Under the pieces are notes generated by a model. That model was given only the letters and a program-made list of their open reading frames with translations. It had not been told where the DNA came from and did no database searches. A stretch of 21,168 bases of DNA from Sulfidibacterium sp964588415 (GTDB lineage: Bacteria > Bacteroidota > Bacteroidia > Bacteroidales > F082). Both the position numbers and the translations under genes were made by a program. This document shows, piece by piece, positions 14,082 to 21,091 of the stretch (positions are counted from its first letter, which is position 1; every line of letters begins with the position of its first letter). Location: assembly GCA_964588415.1 (NCBI GenBank), contig CAZPPK010000040.1, positions 1-21,168 of the forward strand, given 5' to 3'.

Positions 14082-15227
14082 ATGGATTTTGAATTAACAC
14101 AAGAACAGCAATTGATTCGTGAGACCGTTCGCGAGTTTGCAGAACGTGAAATTAAACCTGTCGCCAGGGAACTTGATGAACGAGAAACATTTTCTTACGA
14201 CCTCACCAAAAAAATTGGTGAATTGGGTCTATTTGGGATGGTTTTGCCTGAAAAATATGGAGGGCAGGGTTTGGATACTTTATCTTATATTATTGCTGTT
14301 GAAGAGCTTGCAAGGGTTGACGGTTCGCAAGCTGCAACGTTAGCTGCGCATAACTCGTTAGGGATTTCACCCCTTTATGAATTTGGAACTGAAGAACAGA
14401 AGATGAAATACCTTCCTGGACTTTGTACCGGCGATGGGCTTTGGAGTTTTGGGCTTACTGAACCCGGCGCAGGCTCGGATTCAAGAGGCTCCAAAACCAC
14501 AGCTGTTGTTGAAGGTGATGAATGGGTCATCAACGGCTCTAAAATATTCATAACCAACGGTGCTTCAAAAATTTCGAAAGGATGTACGGTGCAAGCGGTT
14601 TCTGGTGAGGAAGACGGAAAGAAAGTCTTTTCCGCCATTATCGTTGAAGCTGGAACTTCTGGTTTCCGGCAGGTTCCCATGCATAATAAAATGATGTGGC
14701 GTGCTTCCGATACTTCCGAACTTTTCTTTGACGACGTTAAAGTTCCCAAAGAAAATCTGTTGGGCAAAGTGGGCGAAGGATCGCATATCATGTTACATAC
14801 ACTCGACGGCGGAAGGCTTTCCATCGGCGCCATGGGATTGGGGTTGGCACAGGGTGCATTTGAAATGGCGCTGGCTTATGCCAAAGAACGGAAACAATTT
14901 GGCAAGCCAATTTCTAAATTCCAGATCAATTCATTTAAACTGGCGGATATGGCTTTGAAAATTGAACTGGCTCGTAATTTACTTTACAAAGCCTGCTGGC
15001 TGAAAGATTCAAAAAAGCCTTATGGCAAAGAGGCTGCAATGGCAAAACTATATTGTTCTGAAATTGCCAAACAGGTGGCTGATGAAGCTGTTCAGATCCA
15101 TGGTGGTTATGGCCTGATGAAGGATTATGATGTGGAACGCTTCTATCGCGATCAAAGATTACTGCAAATCGGAGAAGGAACATCCGAAATACAAAGACTG
15201 GTTATTTCGAGACATATCGGTTGTTGA
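14082..15227 (+). CDS. Acyl-CoA dehydrogenase, short-chain type active site (candidate isovaleryl-CoA dehydrogenase)
   Basis: This flavoenzyme makes the 2,3-double bond of an acyl-CoA; in this operon isovaleryl-CoA would be the expected substrate. The 381-residue protein has the full domain set: N-terminal helical, beta middle (WSFGLTEPGAGSDSRG, 121-136; WVINGSKIFITNG, 148-160) and C-terminal helical (KERKQFGKPISKFQ, QIHGGYGLMKDYDVERFYRD). The catalytic base is Glu365 in GEGTSEIQRLV, the position used by short- and medium-chain and short-branched-chain enzymes. True isovaleryl-CoA dehydrogenases have Ala there and place Glu in a helix motif LER, where this protein has GGR (243-245). It resembles SCAD or 2-methylbutyryl-CoA dehydrogenase, so specificity is open. 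It follows the alpha gene by 15 bp. Confidence 0.9.
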   Translation: MDFELTQEQQLIRETVREFAEREIKPVARELDERETFSYDLTKKIGELGLFGMVLPEKYGGQGLDTLSYIIAVEELARVDGSQAATLAAHNSLGISPLYEFGTEEQKMKYLPGLCTGDGLWSFGLTEPGAGSDSRGSKTTAVVEGDEWVINGSKIFITNGASKISKGCTVQAVSGEEDGKKVFSAIIVEAGTSGFRQVPMHNKMMWRASDTSELFFDDVKVPKENLLGKVGEGSHIMLHTLDGGRLSIGAMGLGLAQGAFEMALAYAKERKQFGKPISKFQINSFKLADMALKIELARNLLYKACWLKDSKKPYGKEAAMAKLYCSEIAKQVADEAVQIHGGYGLMKDYDVERFYRDQRLLQIGEGTSEIQRLVISRHIGC

Positions 15228-15269
15228 TCACATTTCCAAAAATGAACTTATTATTAAAAATATAATCCA

Positions 15270-15962
15270 ATGAATAAAGTTGTAAAATCAGCAGAAGAAG
15301 CGATCCGAGGCATTAAAGATAATATGACATTAATGCTGGGTGGTTTCGGCCTGTGTGGTATTCCGGAAAAAACCATTCAGGCATTGCACGATTTGGGTGT
15401 GAAAGGGTTGGTTTGTATTTCCAACAATGCCGGAGTTGATGATTTTGGACTGGGTATCCTGCTGGAAAGGCATCAAATAAGAAAGATGATTTCATCTTAT
15501 GTAGGTGAAAATAGTGAATTCGAAAGACAATTACTGTCGGGAGAATTAGAAGTGGATCTTATCCCGCAAGGAACACTTGCCGAGCGGTGTCGTGCCGGTG
15601 GCGCAGGAATTCCAGCTTTTTTTGTGCCGGCTGGTTATGGAACTGAAGTCGCCGTAGGAAAAGAAGTTCGTGAGTTTAATGGCAAGAAATACCTTCTCGA
15701 AACAGCTCTTATGGCTGATTTTGCTTTGGTAAAAGCCTGGAAAGGGGATACTGCCGGAAATCTGATTTACAGACAAACCGCCAATAATTTTAATCACATG
15801 ATGGCTATGGCCGGAAAAATTACCATAGCTGAAGTGGAAGAACTGGTTCCGGCCGGTGAGCTGGATCCCAATAGTGTTCATACTCCCGGAATTTTTGTTC
15901 AGCGGATCTTTCAGGGTGAGAAATATGAAAAACGCATCGAATTTACAACTACACGGAACTGA
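15270..15962 (+). CDS. scoA: 3-oxoacid CoA-transferase, subunit A
   Basis: This is one half of the heterodimeric CoA-transferase that moves CoA, typically from succinyl-CoA, to acetoacetate. The 230-residue protein shows the subunit A signature MLGGFGLCGIPEKTI (22-36), ISNNAGVDDFGLGILL, and the GTLAERCRAGGAGIPAFFVPAGYGTEVA segment. It belongs with the subunit B gene 48 bp downstream. Its presence in the leucine operon suits recycling of the acetoacetate released by HMG-CoA cleavage. A closely related use would be butyrate or acetate as acceptor, which sequence motifs alone do not separate. The ATG at 15270 starts the family directly. Confidence 0.92.
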   Translation: MNKVVKSAEEAIRGIKDNMTLMLGGFGLCGIPEKTIQALHDLGVKGLVCISNNAGVDDFGLGILLERHQIRKMISSYVGENSEFERQLLSGELEVDLIPQGTLAERCRAGGAGIPAFFVPAGYGTEVAVGKEVREFNGKKYLLETALMADFALVKAWKGDTAGNLIYRQTANNFNHMMAMAGKITIAEVEELVPAGELDPNSVHTPGIFVQRIFQGEKYEKRIEFTTTRN

Positions 15963-16010
15963 TATGCAGATAGTAGATTTGATGAACAAATAATCTAAAA
16001 GAAATAAAGG

Positions 16011-16667
16011 ATGAGTTTAGATAAAAATGGAATAGCAAAACGAATTGCCCAGGAACTACAAGATGGCTATTATGTAAATCTTGGGATTGGAATCCCTACT
16101 CTCGTTGCCAATTACATTCCCGAAGGCGTTGAAGTGGTGTTGCAATCGGAAAACGGTTTGTTGGGCATTGGCCCTTTCCCGGCAAAAGATCAGGTTGATG
16201 CCGACCTTATTAATGCTGGTAAACAAACAGTAACCTATACAAAAGGGGCTTCCTTTTTTGATTCGGCTACGAGCTTTGCCATGATCAGGGGCGGGCATAT
16301 CGATCTTACGGTTTTAGGCGCTTTTGAAGTTACGGAAAAGGGAGATATTGCCAGCTGGAAAATTCCCGGAAAAATGGTGAAAGGCATGGGCGGCGCTATG
16401 GATCTGGTTGCCTCGGCACAAAATATCATTGTTGCAACGACCCACACCGATCGGGCTGGTAATCCTAAACTACTGAAAGAGTGTACGCTCCCTTTGACGG
16501 GCGTTTCCTGTGTAAAGAAAATAGTAACCAATTTGGCAGTGATTGATGTAACAGAAAATGGTTTCCGTTTGCTGGAACGTGCACCGGGCGTTTCCGTGGA
16601 AGAAATTGTTTCAAAAACAGGGGCAAACCTGATCGTTGAAGGAGATATCCCCGAAATGAATGTTTAA
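16011..16667 (+). CDS. scoB: 3-oxoacid CoA-transferase, subunit B
   Basis: This catalytic subunit of the CoA-transferase forms a glutamyl-CoA thioester in the cycle. The 218-residue protein carries the active-site motif VVLQSENGLLGIG with Glu47, preceded by NLGIGIPTLVANYIPEG (23-39). GGHIDLTVLGAFEV and KMVKGMGGAMDLV are the expected later motifs. It is the last gene of the leucine operon. Its stop codon lies 29 bp from the stop of the convergent response-regulator gene, and an 18-bp palindrome fills most of that gap. Confidence 0.93.
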   Translation: MSLDKNGIAKRIAQELQDGYYVNLGIGIPTLVANYIPEGVEVVLQSENGLLGIGPFPAKDQVDADLINAGKQTVTYTKGASFFDSATSFAMIRGGHIDLTVLGAFEVTEKGDIASWKIPGKMVKGMGGAMDLVASAQNIIVATTHTDRAGNPKLLKECTLPLTGVSCVKKIVTNLAVIDVTENGFRLLERAPGVSVEEIVSKTGANLIVEGDIPEMNV

Positions 16668-16677
16668 CAAGTCTTTA

Positions 16678-16695
16678 TCTCTGGTTAACCAGAGA
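16678..16695. repeat. Perfect 18-bp palindrome between convergent genes
   Basis: TCTCTGGTT followed by AACCAGAGA is a perfect palindrome centred on GTTAAC, within the 29-bp gap between the scoB and response-regulator stop codons. As RNA it would fold with 7-bp arms and a UUAA loop on either strand, so it may serve as a shared 3' end structure. No T-run follows on either side, so it is not a canonical terminator. Confidence 0.45.
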
Positions 16696-16696
16696 A

Positions 16697-17395
16697 TTAG
16701 ACCTGTGGAGCAACAAGTTTAAAACCAACCCCGTGAACATTAATCAATTCCACATTGGAATCTTCTTTTAGGAATTTCCGGAGTTTGGTAATGTAAACAT
16801 CCATTGAACGGGCATTGAAATAACTATCGTCGTACCAGATTTTATTCAATGCTACGGTCCGGTCCAGCACTTCATTTAAATGATCACAAAGCAGCCTAAG
16901 TAATTCAGCCTCTTTTGATGTAAGTTTTTCCTGTTTTTTGCCAATGCTCAAATGTTGGTGGTCGTAATCAAAAGTGTATTTTCCAAATTTGTAAATATGG
17001 TTCACGTGTTTATTATCTTCCATGTTGCTGCGCCTAAGAATGGCTTTTAACCGAAGCAGGAGTTCTTCCATACTGAAAGGTTTGGTGATGTAATCATCGG
17101 CACCAATTTCGAAACCTTCGAGTTTGTCTTCCTGCATGGTTTTCGCAGTTAAAAACAATAAAGGCACTTTTTTATCCAGTTTTCTGATTTCTTTTGCAAG
17201 TGTAAATCCGTCCATTACAGGCATCATAACATCGAAAATGCAGAAGTTGTATTCATCTTTTTTGAATGCTTCCAAAGCCACTTTCCCGTTATCACAAAGG
17301 GTGGTGCGAAATCCTTTTGCTTCTAAATAAGATTTTAAAATACTGCCTAAATTCCGGTCGTCTTCTGCCAGTAAAACATTGATTTTGTTATCCAT
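16697..17395 (-). CDS. rprY: OmpR-family response regulator, RprY-like
   Basis: This is the DNA-binding partner of the adjacent kinase. The 232-residue protein has a receiver domain with acidic pocket Glu11-Asp12-Asp13, phosphoacceptor Asp55 in IFDVMMPVMDGF, Thr83, and Lys105 in DDYITKPFSMEELLLR. A linker follows, then a winged-helix OmpR/PhoB domain (about 130-230) with LTSKEAELLRLLCDH, NARSMDVYITKLRKFL and VELINVHGVGFKLV. The overall sequence closely fits what I recall of Bacteroides RprY. The gene starts 3 bp after the kinase stop codon, so the two are one operon. Target genes cannot be read directly; possible binding repeats lie upstream of the kinase gene. Confidence 0.9.
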   Translation of the reverse strand: MDNKINVLLAEDDRNLGSILKSYLEAKGFRTTLCDNGKVALEAFKKDEYNFCIFDVMMPVMDGFTLAKEIRKLDKKVPLLFLTAKTMQEDKLEGFEIGADDYITKPFSMEELLLRLKAILRRSNMEDNKHVNHIYKFGKYTFDYDHQHLSIGKKQEKLTSKEAELLRLLCDHLNEVLDRTVALNKIWYDDSYFNARSMDVYITKLRKFLKEDSNVELINVHGVGFKLVAPQV

Positions 17396-17398
17396 AAT

Positions 17399-18829
17399 CT
17401 ATAATTTTTCGTTGGGTAAATATACGTGAAAAATAGAGCCCTTTCCCAGTTCAGACTCTACTGTTATCTTTCCGTTGTGCTGTTCGACAATCGCTTTGAC
17501 ATAATTTAAGCCAAGCCCAAAGCCCTTAAAATCGTGAACATTTCCGGTGTGTACGCGATAAAGTTTCTGGAATATCTTTTTTTGATTGGATTTACTGATA
17601 CCTATTCCGTTATCTTTTACGCTGATCAAAATTCCTTCCTGAAGGTTTTTACTGTCTACCTGAATGATGGGGTCTTTGATATTGTATTTTAGCGCGTTGT
17701 CTAACAAATTGGTAAAAAGATTGGTGAGATGTGTACGATCCCCGTTGATCATTGAAAGCGGGGCATTCAGGTGAGTACTGATGGATCCGCCTTTATTTTC
17801 TACATTCAACTGTTTCCTGTTCGCTGCTTTCAATACCAGCTCATGAATATCCAAAGTCTCTTTATGTAATTTCAGTTTTCCGTTATCAAGCGTAGCCGAA
17901 CGTAAAATATGCTCCGACATGGTTTCCAGCCTTTTGTTTTCTTCCCCTATGATGCTGATATAATTTTGAAAAAGCTCGGGTGATTTTTTTACTGTTTCAT
18001 CATGTAACACTTCACAGGCCAATGAAATTGTTGAAATCGGCGTTTTGAATTCATGGGTCATGTTGTTGATAAGGTCATTTTTCATGACCGATAATTTCTT
18101 TTGCTTGTTTATGATATAAATACTGAAAGAAAACGATCCGATCAGGATTAGAAAAAGCATCATCGAAACGAAAAGAAGTTTATAAAGTGTACTTACAATG
18201 AACAATTGTTCCTTTGGAAAAAACAGAAGAAATTTCAAGGGAAACTGCAGATTATTCCCAATGGGCGCTAAATTATAAACGAAGCTGTTATTAATCAGGT
18301 TATTGGGATACTTGCCTGTTTTCTGAAAAATCATGGTGTTTTTCAATGGATTGTAAACTCCATATTCAAACGTAGTCCAAATGTGCTTTTTTTGAAGTGC
18401 ATTGGAAATGAGTGAATCAATGGTATTTTGATGAGAGGTAAAAAAATTCATGTTGTCGGTTCCCTGAAACGTATTGAAAAGTTTAGTGTAAGCTTTATTC
18501 AGTTGGTTTCTTTTTTTCAGAAACCGGGTAATATCTTTAGCATTATTCAGTTTGGGTTGGTTGGTTATTAAATCCGAATTTATAGAGTCAAACAGGGCAA
18601 ATGTACCTTGATTTTTCTGATAAAAGGTTTTCGAATTGAGAAAATATGACTGAAACCGTAAATTATCTAATCCGATAACAACATGACTCATGGCCTGATT
18701 CACATCACGGTTAAACATAGCTTGTTTCACCATAATAGCGTTTCTTATCCAATATACCTGAACTAAAAGTAATCCGCAACTTGCTATCGTGACCAGAGTT
18801 ATTATTAAGGCTGTCAACTTTTTATTCAT
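17399..18829 (-). CDS. rprX: Sensor histidine kinase, RprX-like
   Basis: This membrane sensor phosphorylates the downstream regulator. The 476-residue protein has a first transmembrane segment at about 6-27, a periplasmic sensor region of roughly 185 residues without a recognisable named domain, and a second transmembrane segment at about 215-240. The DHp helix has KNDLINNMTHEFKTPIST with phospho-acceptor His259. The ATPase domain shows the N box LFTNLLDNALKYN (371-383), G1 box VKDNGIGIS and G2 box GFGLGLNYV. There is no HAMP or PAS domain. The motif order and the phrase NNMTHEFKTPISTISLA match Bacteroides RprX. The ATG at 18829 sits just below a -7 box. The signal is unknown. Confidence 0.9.
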   Translation of the reverse strand: MNKKLTALIITLVTIASCGLLLVQVYWIRNAIMVKQAMFNRDVNQAMSHVVIGLDNLRFQSYFLNSKTFYQKNQGTFALFDSINSDLITNQPKLNNAKDITRFLKKRNQLNKAYTKLFNTFQGTDNMNFFTSHQNTIDSLISNALQKKHIWTTFEYGVYNPLKNTMIFQKTGKYPNNLINNSFVYNLAPIGNNLQFPLKFLLFFPKEQLFIVSTLYKLLFVSMMLFLILIGSFSFSIYIINKQKKLSVMKNDLINNMTHEFKTPISTISLACEVLHDETVKKSPELFQNYISIIGEENKRLETMSEHILRSATLDNGKLKLHKETLDIHELVLKAANRKQLNVENKGGSISTHLNAPLSMINGDRTHLTNLFTNLLDNALKYNIKDPIIQVDSKNLQEGILISVKDNGIGISKSNQKKIFQKLYRVHTGNVHDFKGFGLGLNYVKAIVEQHNGKITVESELGKGSIFHVYLPNEKL

Positions 18830-18833
18830 GGTG

Positions 18834-18841
18834 CAAAATTA
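18834..18841 (-). promoter_or_regulatory. -7 promoter element of rprX-rprY (TAATTTTG on -)
   Basis: Reads CAAAATTA on the + strand, an exact TAnnTTTG on the - strand, 4 bp from the rprX ATG. A possible -33 TTG (18863-18865 on the - strand) lies 21 bp further up. The message would be leaderless or nearly so. Confidence 0.45.
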
Positions 18842-18843
18842 AG

Positions 18844-18885
18844 TTAACAAGTGCATTACACGCAATGATTAACAAAAATTAACAA
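18844..18885. promoter_or_regulatory. Three TTAACAA repeats upstream of rprX
   Basis: TTAACAA occurs at 18844-18850, 18869-18875 and 18879-18885. The last two start exactly 10 bp apart, one helical turn, which is the usual arrangement of tandem half-sites bound by OmpR-family regulators. The first copy lies between the -33 and -7 elements of rprX. They may be autoregulatory RprY sites and also lie upstream of the small-RNA promoter. Confidence 0.35.
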
Positions 18886-18900
18886 CTTTTTTCAAAAGTT
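18884..18900. repeat. Inverted repeat AACTTTT / AAAAGTT
   Basis: Perfect 7-bp arms (18884-18890 and 18894-18900) with a 3-base centre, directly upstream of the -33 region of the predicted small-RNA promoter. Possible operator. Confidence 0.3.
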
Positions 18901-18924
18901 TAAACCAAAATGAAAAAATTGTCG

Positions 18925-18932
18925 TATATTTG
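18925..18932 (+). promoter_or_regulatory. -7 promoter element of the predicted small RNA (TATATTTG)
   Basis: Exact TAnnTTTG match with no open reading frame behind it. The predicted transcription start, 4-8 bases downstream (18936-18940), coincides with the first paired base of the hairpin described for the RNA. No clear -33 TTTG is seen. Confidence 0.5.
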
Positions 18933-18936
18933 CAAC

Positions 18937-19041
18937 AGACAAATGCAAGAGTAAAGTTCTTTTTACATTTTGCTTTGTTTAAAGGGTTTTCATAATTGTT
19001 GGTTTTTGAGAGGTAACCGTCCTGGTTACCTCTCTTTTTTT
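18937..19041 (+). ncRNA. Predicted small RNA of about 105 nt upstream of dnaG
   Basis: A promoter box, a structured body and a terminator stand in order in the 242-bp gap between rprX and dnaG. The 5' hairpin pairs ACAAA (18939-18943) with TTTGT (18974-18978), GCAAGA (18945-18950) with TTTTGC (18968-18973), and GTAAA (18951-18955) with TTTAC (18962-18966). There is one bulged base on each side (T18944, A18967) and a small TTCT loop closed by G-U. An unpaired T/A-rich stretch with GGG at 18984-18986 follows, then the terminator. The body has no start codon with a meaningful frame. I do not recognise the family, and it does not resemble 6S RNA, tmRNA or SRP RNA. An attenuator leader for dnaG is the main alternative, but I find no antiterminator strand. 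Confidence 0.5.
19008..19041 (+). terminator. Strong Rho-independent terminator between the small RNA and dnaG
   Basis: Perfect 11-bp arms GAGAGGTAACC (19008-19018) and GGTTACCTCTC (19024-19034) close a GTCCT loop and run into seven T (19035-19041). No gene on the + strand ends before it: the preceding gene rprX is on the other strand. It therefore implies a transcript starting within the gap. Confidence 0.85.
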
Positions 19042-19071
19042 GTATTAATTTAGCGTCATATTTTTCAGATC

Positions 19072-21030
19072 GTGATAAAACCGGATACCATACAAACCAT
19101 ATTTGAAACCGCCAGAATAGATGAAGTGGTTGGAGACTTTGTGAACCTTAAAAGGAGAGGGGTGAATTTAATTGGGTTATGCCCTTTTCATAATGAGAAA
19201 ACGCCTTCGTTTACAGTATCTCCTGCCAAAGGTATTTATAAATGTTTTGGCTGTGGAAAGGCTGGCAATGCAGTGGGTTTTGTTATGGAACACGAACATT
19301 ATTCCTACCCGGAAGCGTTAAAATATCTTGCGAAAAAATATAGCATAGAAATTGAAGAAGAGCAGTTAACTGCTGAAGAACAGAAACAAATGGATGCGCA
19401 TGAAAGCATGTTTACGCTGAATTCATTTATTTCCGGTTATTTTCAGGATTATCTTTTCAATAACGAAGAAGGAAAATCAATTGGCCTTACTTATCTGAAG
19501 GAACGTGGTTTTTTGGAGTCAACTCTGAAAAAATTCCAGCTTGGTTATGCTCCGGCAAGGGATTTCTATTCTGATCATGCATTAAGAAATGGCTATAAAA
19601 AGGATATTCTCCTGAAAACCGGATTATCCATCGATAAAGGTGACCATTTTGTTGACCGTTTCCGTGGACGAGTTATTTTTCCTATTCACAATCTGACTGG
19701 CAAGATCATCGGTTTTGGCGGAAGAATTCTCACCAGTGAAAAAACAGTTGCCAAGTATCTCAATTCACCCGAGTCAGATATTTACAATAAAAGCAAAAGC
19801 CTTTATGGGATTTTCTTTGCCAGAAATGAGATTGTTAAAAAAGACAATTGCTATCTGGTTGAAGGATACACAGATGTTATTTCACTGCATCAGGCAGGAA
19901 TTGAGAATGTTGTGGCTTCTTCAGGAACTTCACTAACAGCTGATCAGGTAAAGATTATCAAGAGATATACGCCTAATATTACCATTTTATATGACGGAGA
20001 TTCGGCAGGTATAAAAGCTTCTTTCCGTGGAATTGATATGATCCTTGATCAGGGAATGAATGTTAAAATTGTTTTGTTCCCCGAAGGCGAAGATCCGGAT
20101 TCTTTTGCGCGCGCTCATACTTATTCTGAGCTGGAATCATTTGTGGAAAAAGAAGCCATGGATTTCATTTCCTTTAAGACGCGTCTTTTGATGGGTGAAA
20201 CCCAGGGAGATCCTGTTGCCAGGGCTTCATTGATAAAAGAAATTGTTCAAACCATCTCGCACATTCCCGATGCAATCATCAGGACTGTTTACATTAAGGA
20301 ATGCAGCAACGTTATGGAGCTTCCTGAGCAAACGCTGATGAATGCGCTGAACAAGTTGCTACGGGATAAATACAGAAAACAAAGCTTTCAGACTGTAGAA
20401 GATGAGCAAGTGCTGATTGAAGAAAATTATGAGACAGAGCGGCAGTCCGAACTCGATCCTTTTGATATCAGCGAGCATGAAAATGAGATCATGCGGCTGC
20501 TCCTTTTGTATGGCCCACAAAGAATTAAAATCTCGGATTCTGTTGAAGATGAGATGGGAGAAGTGATCGAAGTGGAAAGGGAAGTCACTGTTGCAGAATA
20601 CATCCTTGAAAGCCTCGATGACGACGACGTTGTTTTTGAAAACAAAGTTTACAATCAGATTGTGGGGGAAATAAAAGAAAGGGTTCCTACAGGCGACAGC
20701 CCGGATGAAGCTTATTTTATCCATCATCCGGATAAGGAAATCTCGGCTTGTGTCATTGATCTGATTGCTGAGCCTTATGAACTAAGCCACAACTGGGTCC
20801 GGCATAAAATTTATGTCAAGAAAGAAAATGATGATCTTCATCAGACACTTGTAACTACGCTTAATACCCTGCGTACTAAATTAATATCAAGGGTTTTACG
20901 AGAAATAACCACCCAACTGAAAGATGCTAAAGACGATGGTGAGGTATCTGTATTGATGCAACGATTTTTTGAATTAAAGAAGGTGGCTACAGAAATTGAT
21001 CAGGAACTGAAGCGGCCTTTTGATTACTAA
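19072..21030 (+). CDS. dnaG: DNA primase
   Basis: DnaG synthesises RNA primers at the replication fork. The 652-residue protein has the N-terminal CHC2 zinc-binding domain (Cys37, His40, Cys58, Cys61 in CPFHNEKTPSF and KCFGCGKAGN). The RNA-polymerase-like basic region DRFRGRVIFPIHN (195-207) with GFGGRIL (214-220) follows. The TOPRIM core is VEGYTDVISLHQAG (Glu264, Asp268) plus LYDGDSAG (Asp308, Asp310). The C-terminal part (about 430-652) is poorly conserved and acidic and should include the helicase-binding domain. The start is GTG at 19072; MIKPDTIQTIFETARIDEVV is the normal family N terminus, so no upstream start is needed. No perfect promoter box lies between the terminator and the GTG; TATTTTTC (19059-19066) is one base off. 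Confidence 0.96.
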   Translation: MIKPDTIQTIFETARIDEVVGDFVNLKRRGVNLIGLCPFHNEKTPSFTVSPAKGIYKCFGCGKAGNAVGFVMEHEHYSYPEALKYLAKKYSIEIEEEQLTAEEQKQMDAHESMFTLNSFISGYFQDYLFNNEEGKSIGLTYLKERGFLESTLKKFQLGYAPARDFYSDHALRNGYKKDILLKTGLSIDKGDHFVDRFRGRVIFPIHNLTGKIIGFGGRILTSEKTVAKYLNSPESDIYNKSKSLYGIFFARNEIVKKDNCYLVEGYTDVISLHQAGIENVVASSGTSLTADQVKIIKRYTPNITILYDGDSAGIKASFRGIDMILDQGMNVKIVLFPEGEDPDSFARAHTYSELESFVEKEAMDFISFKTRLLMGETQGDPVARASLIKEIVQTISHIPDAIIRTVYIKECSNVMELPEQTLMNALNKLLRDKYRKQSFQTVEDEQVLIEENYETERQSELDPFDISEHENEIMRLLLLYGPQRIKISDSVEDEMGEVIEVEREVTVAEYILESLDDDDVVFENKVYNQIVGEIKERVPTGDSPDEAYFIHHPDKEISACVIDLIAEPYELSHNWVRHKIYVKKENDDLHQTLVTTLNTLRTKLISRVLREITTQLKDAKDDGEVSVLMQRFFELKKVATEIDQELKRPFDY

Positions 21031-21061
21031 ATCATTTCCACAGTTTTTTTAGATAAAAATA

Positions 21062-21091
21062 AAAAATCCGGCTCAATTGAACCGGATTTTT
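21062..21091 (+). terminator. Rho-independent terminator after dnaG
   Basis: Perfect 10-bp arms AAAAATCCGG (21062-21071) and CCGGATTTTT (21082-21091) flank a 10-nt loop that itself contains the palindrome TCAATTGA. The A-run on one side and T-run on the other allow it to act in both directions. The remaining 77 bases to the window end hold no supported gene. Confidence 0.8.

Noticed and set aside
18937..19071. Riboswitch or attenuator controlling dnaG
   Set aside because: No strand in the upstream hairpin is complementary to the terminator arms, so no alternative antiterminator fold is visible. Kept only as an alternative to a free small RNA.
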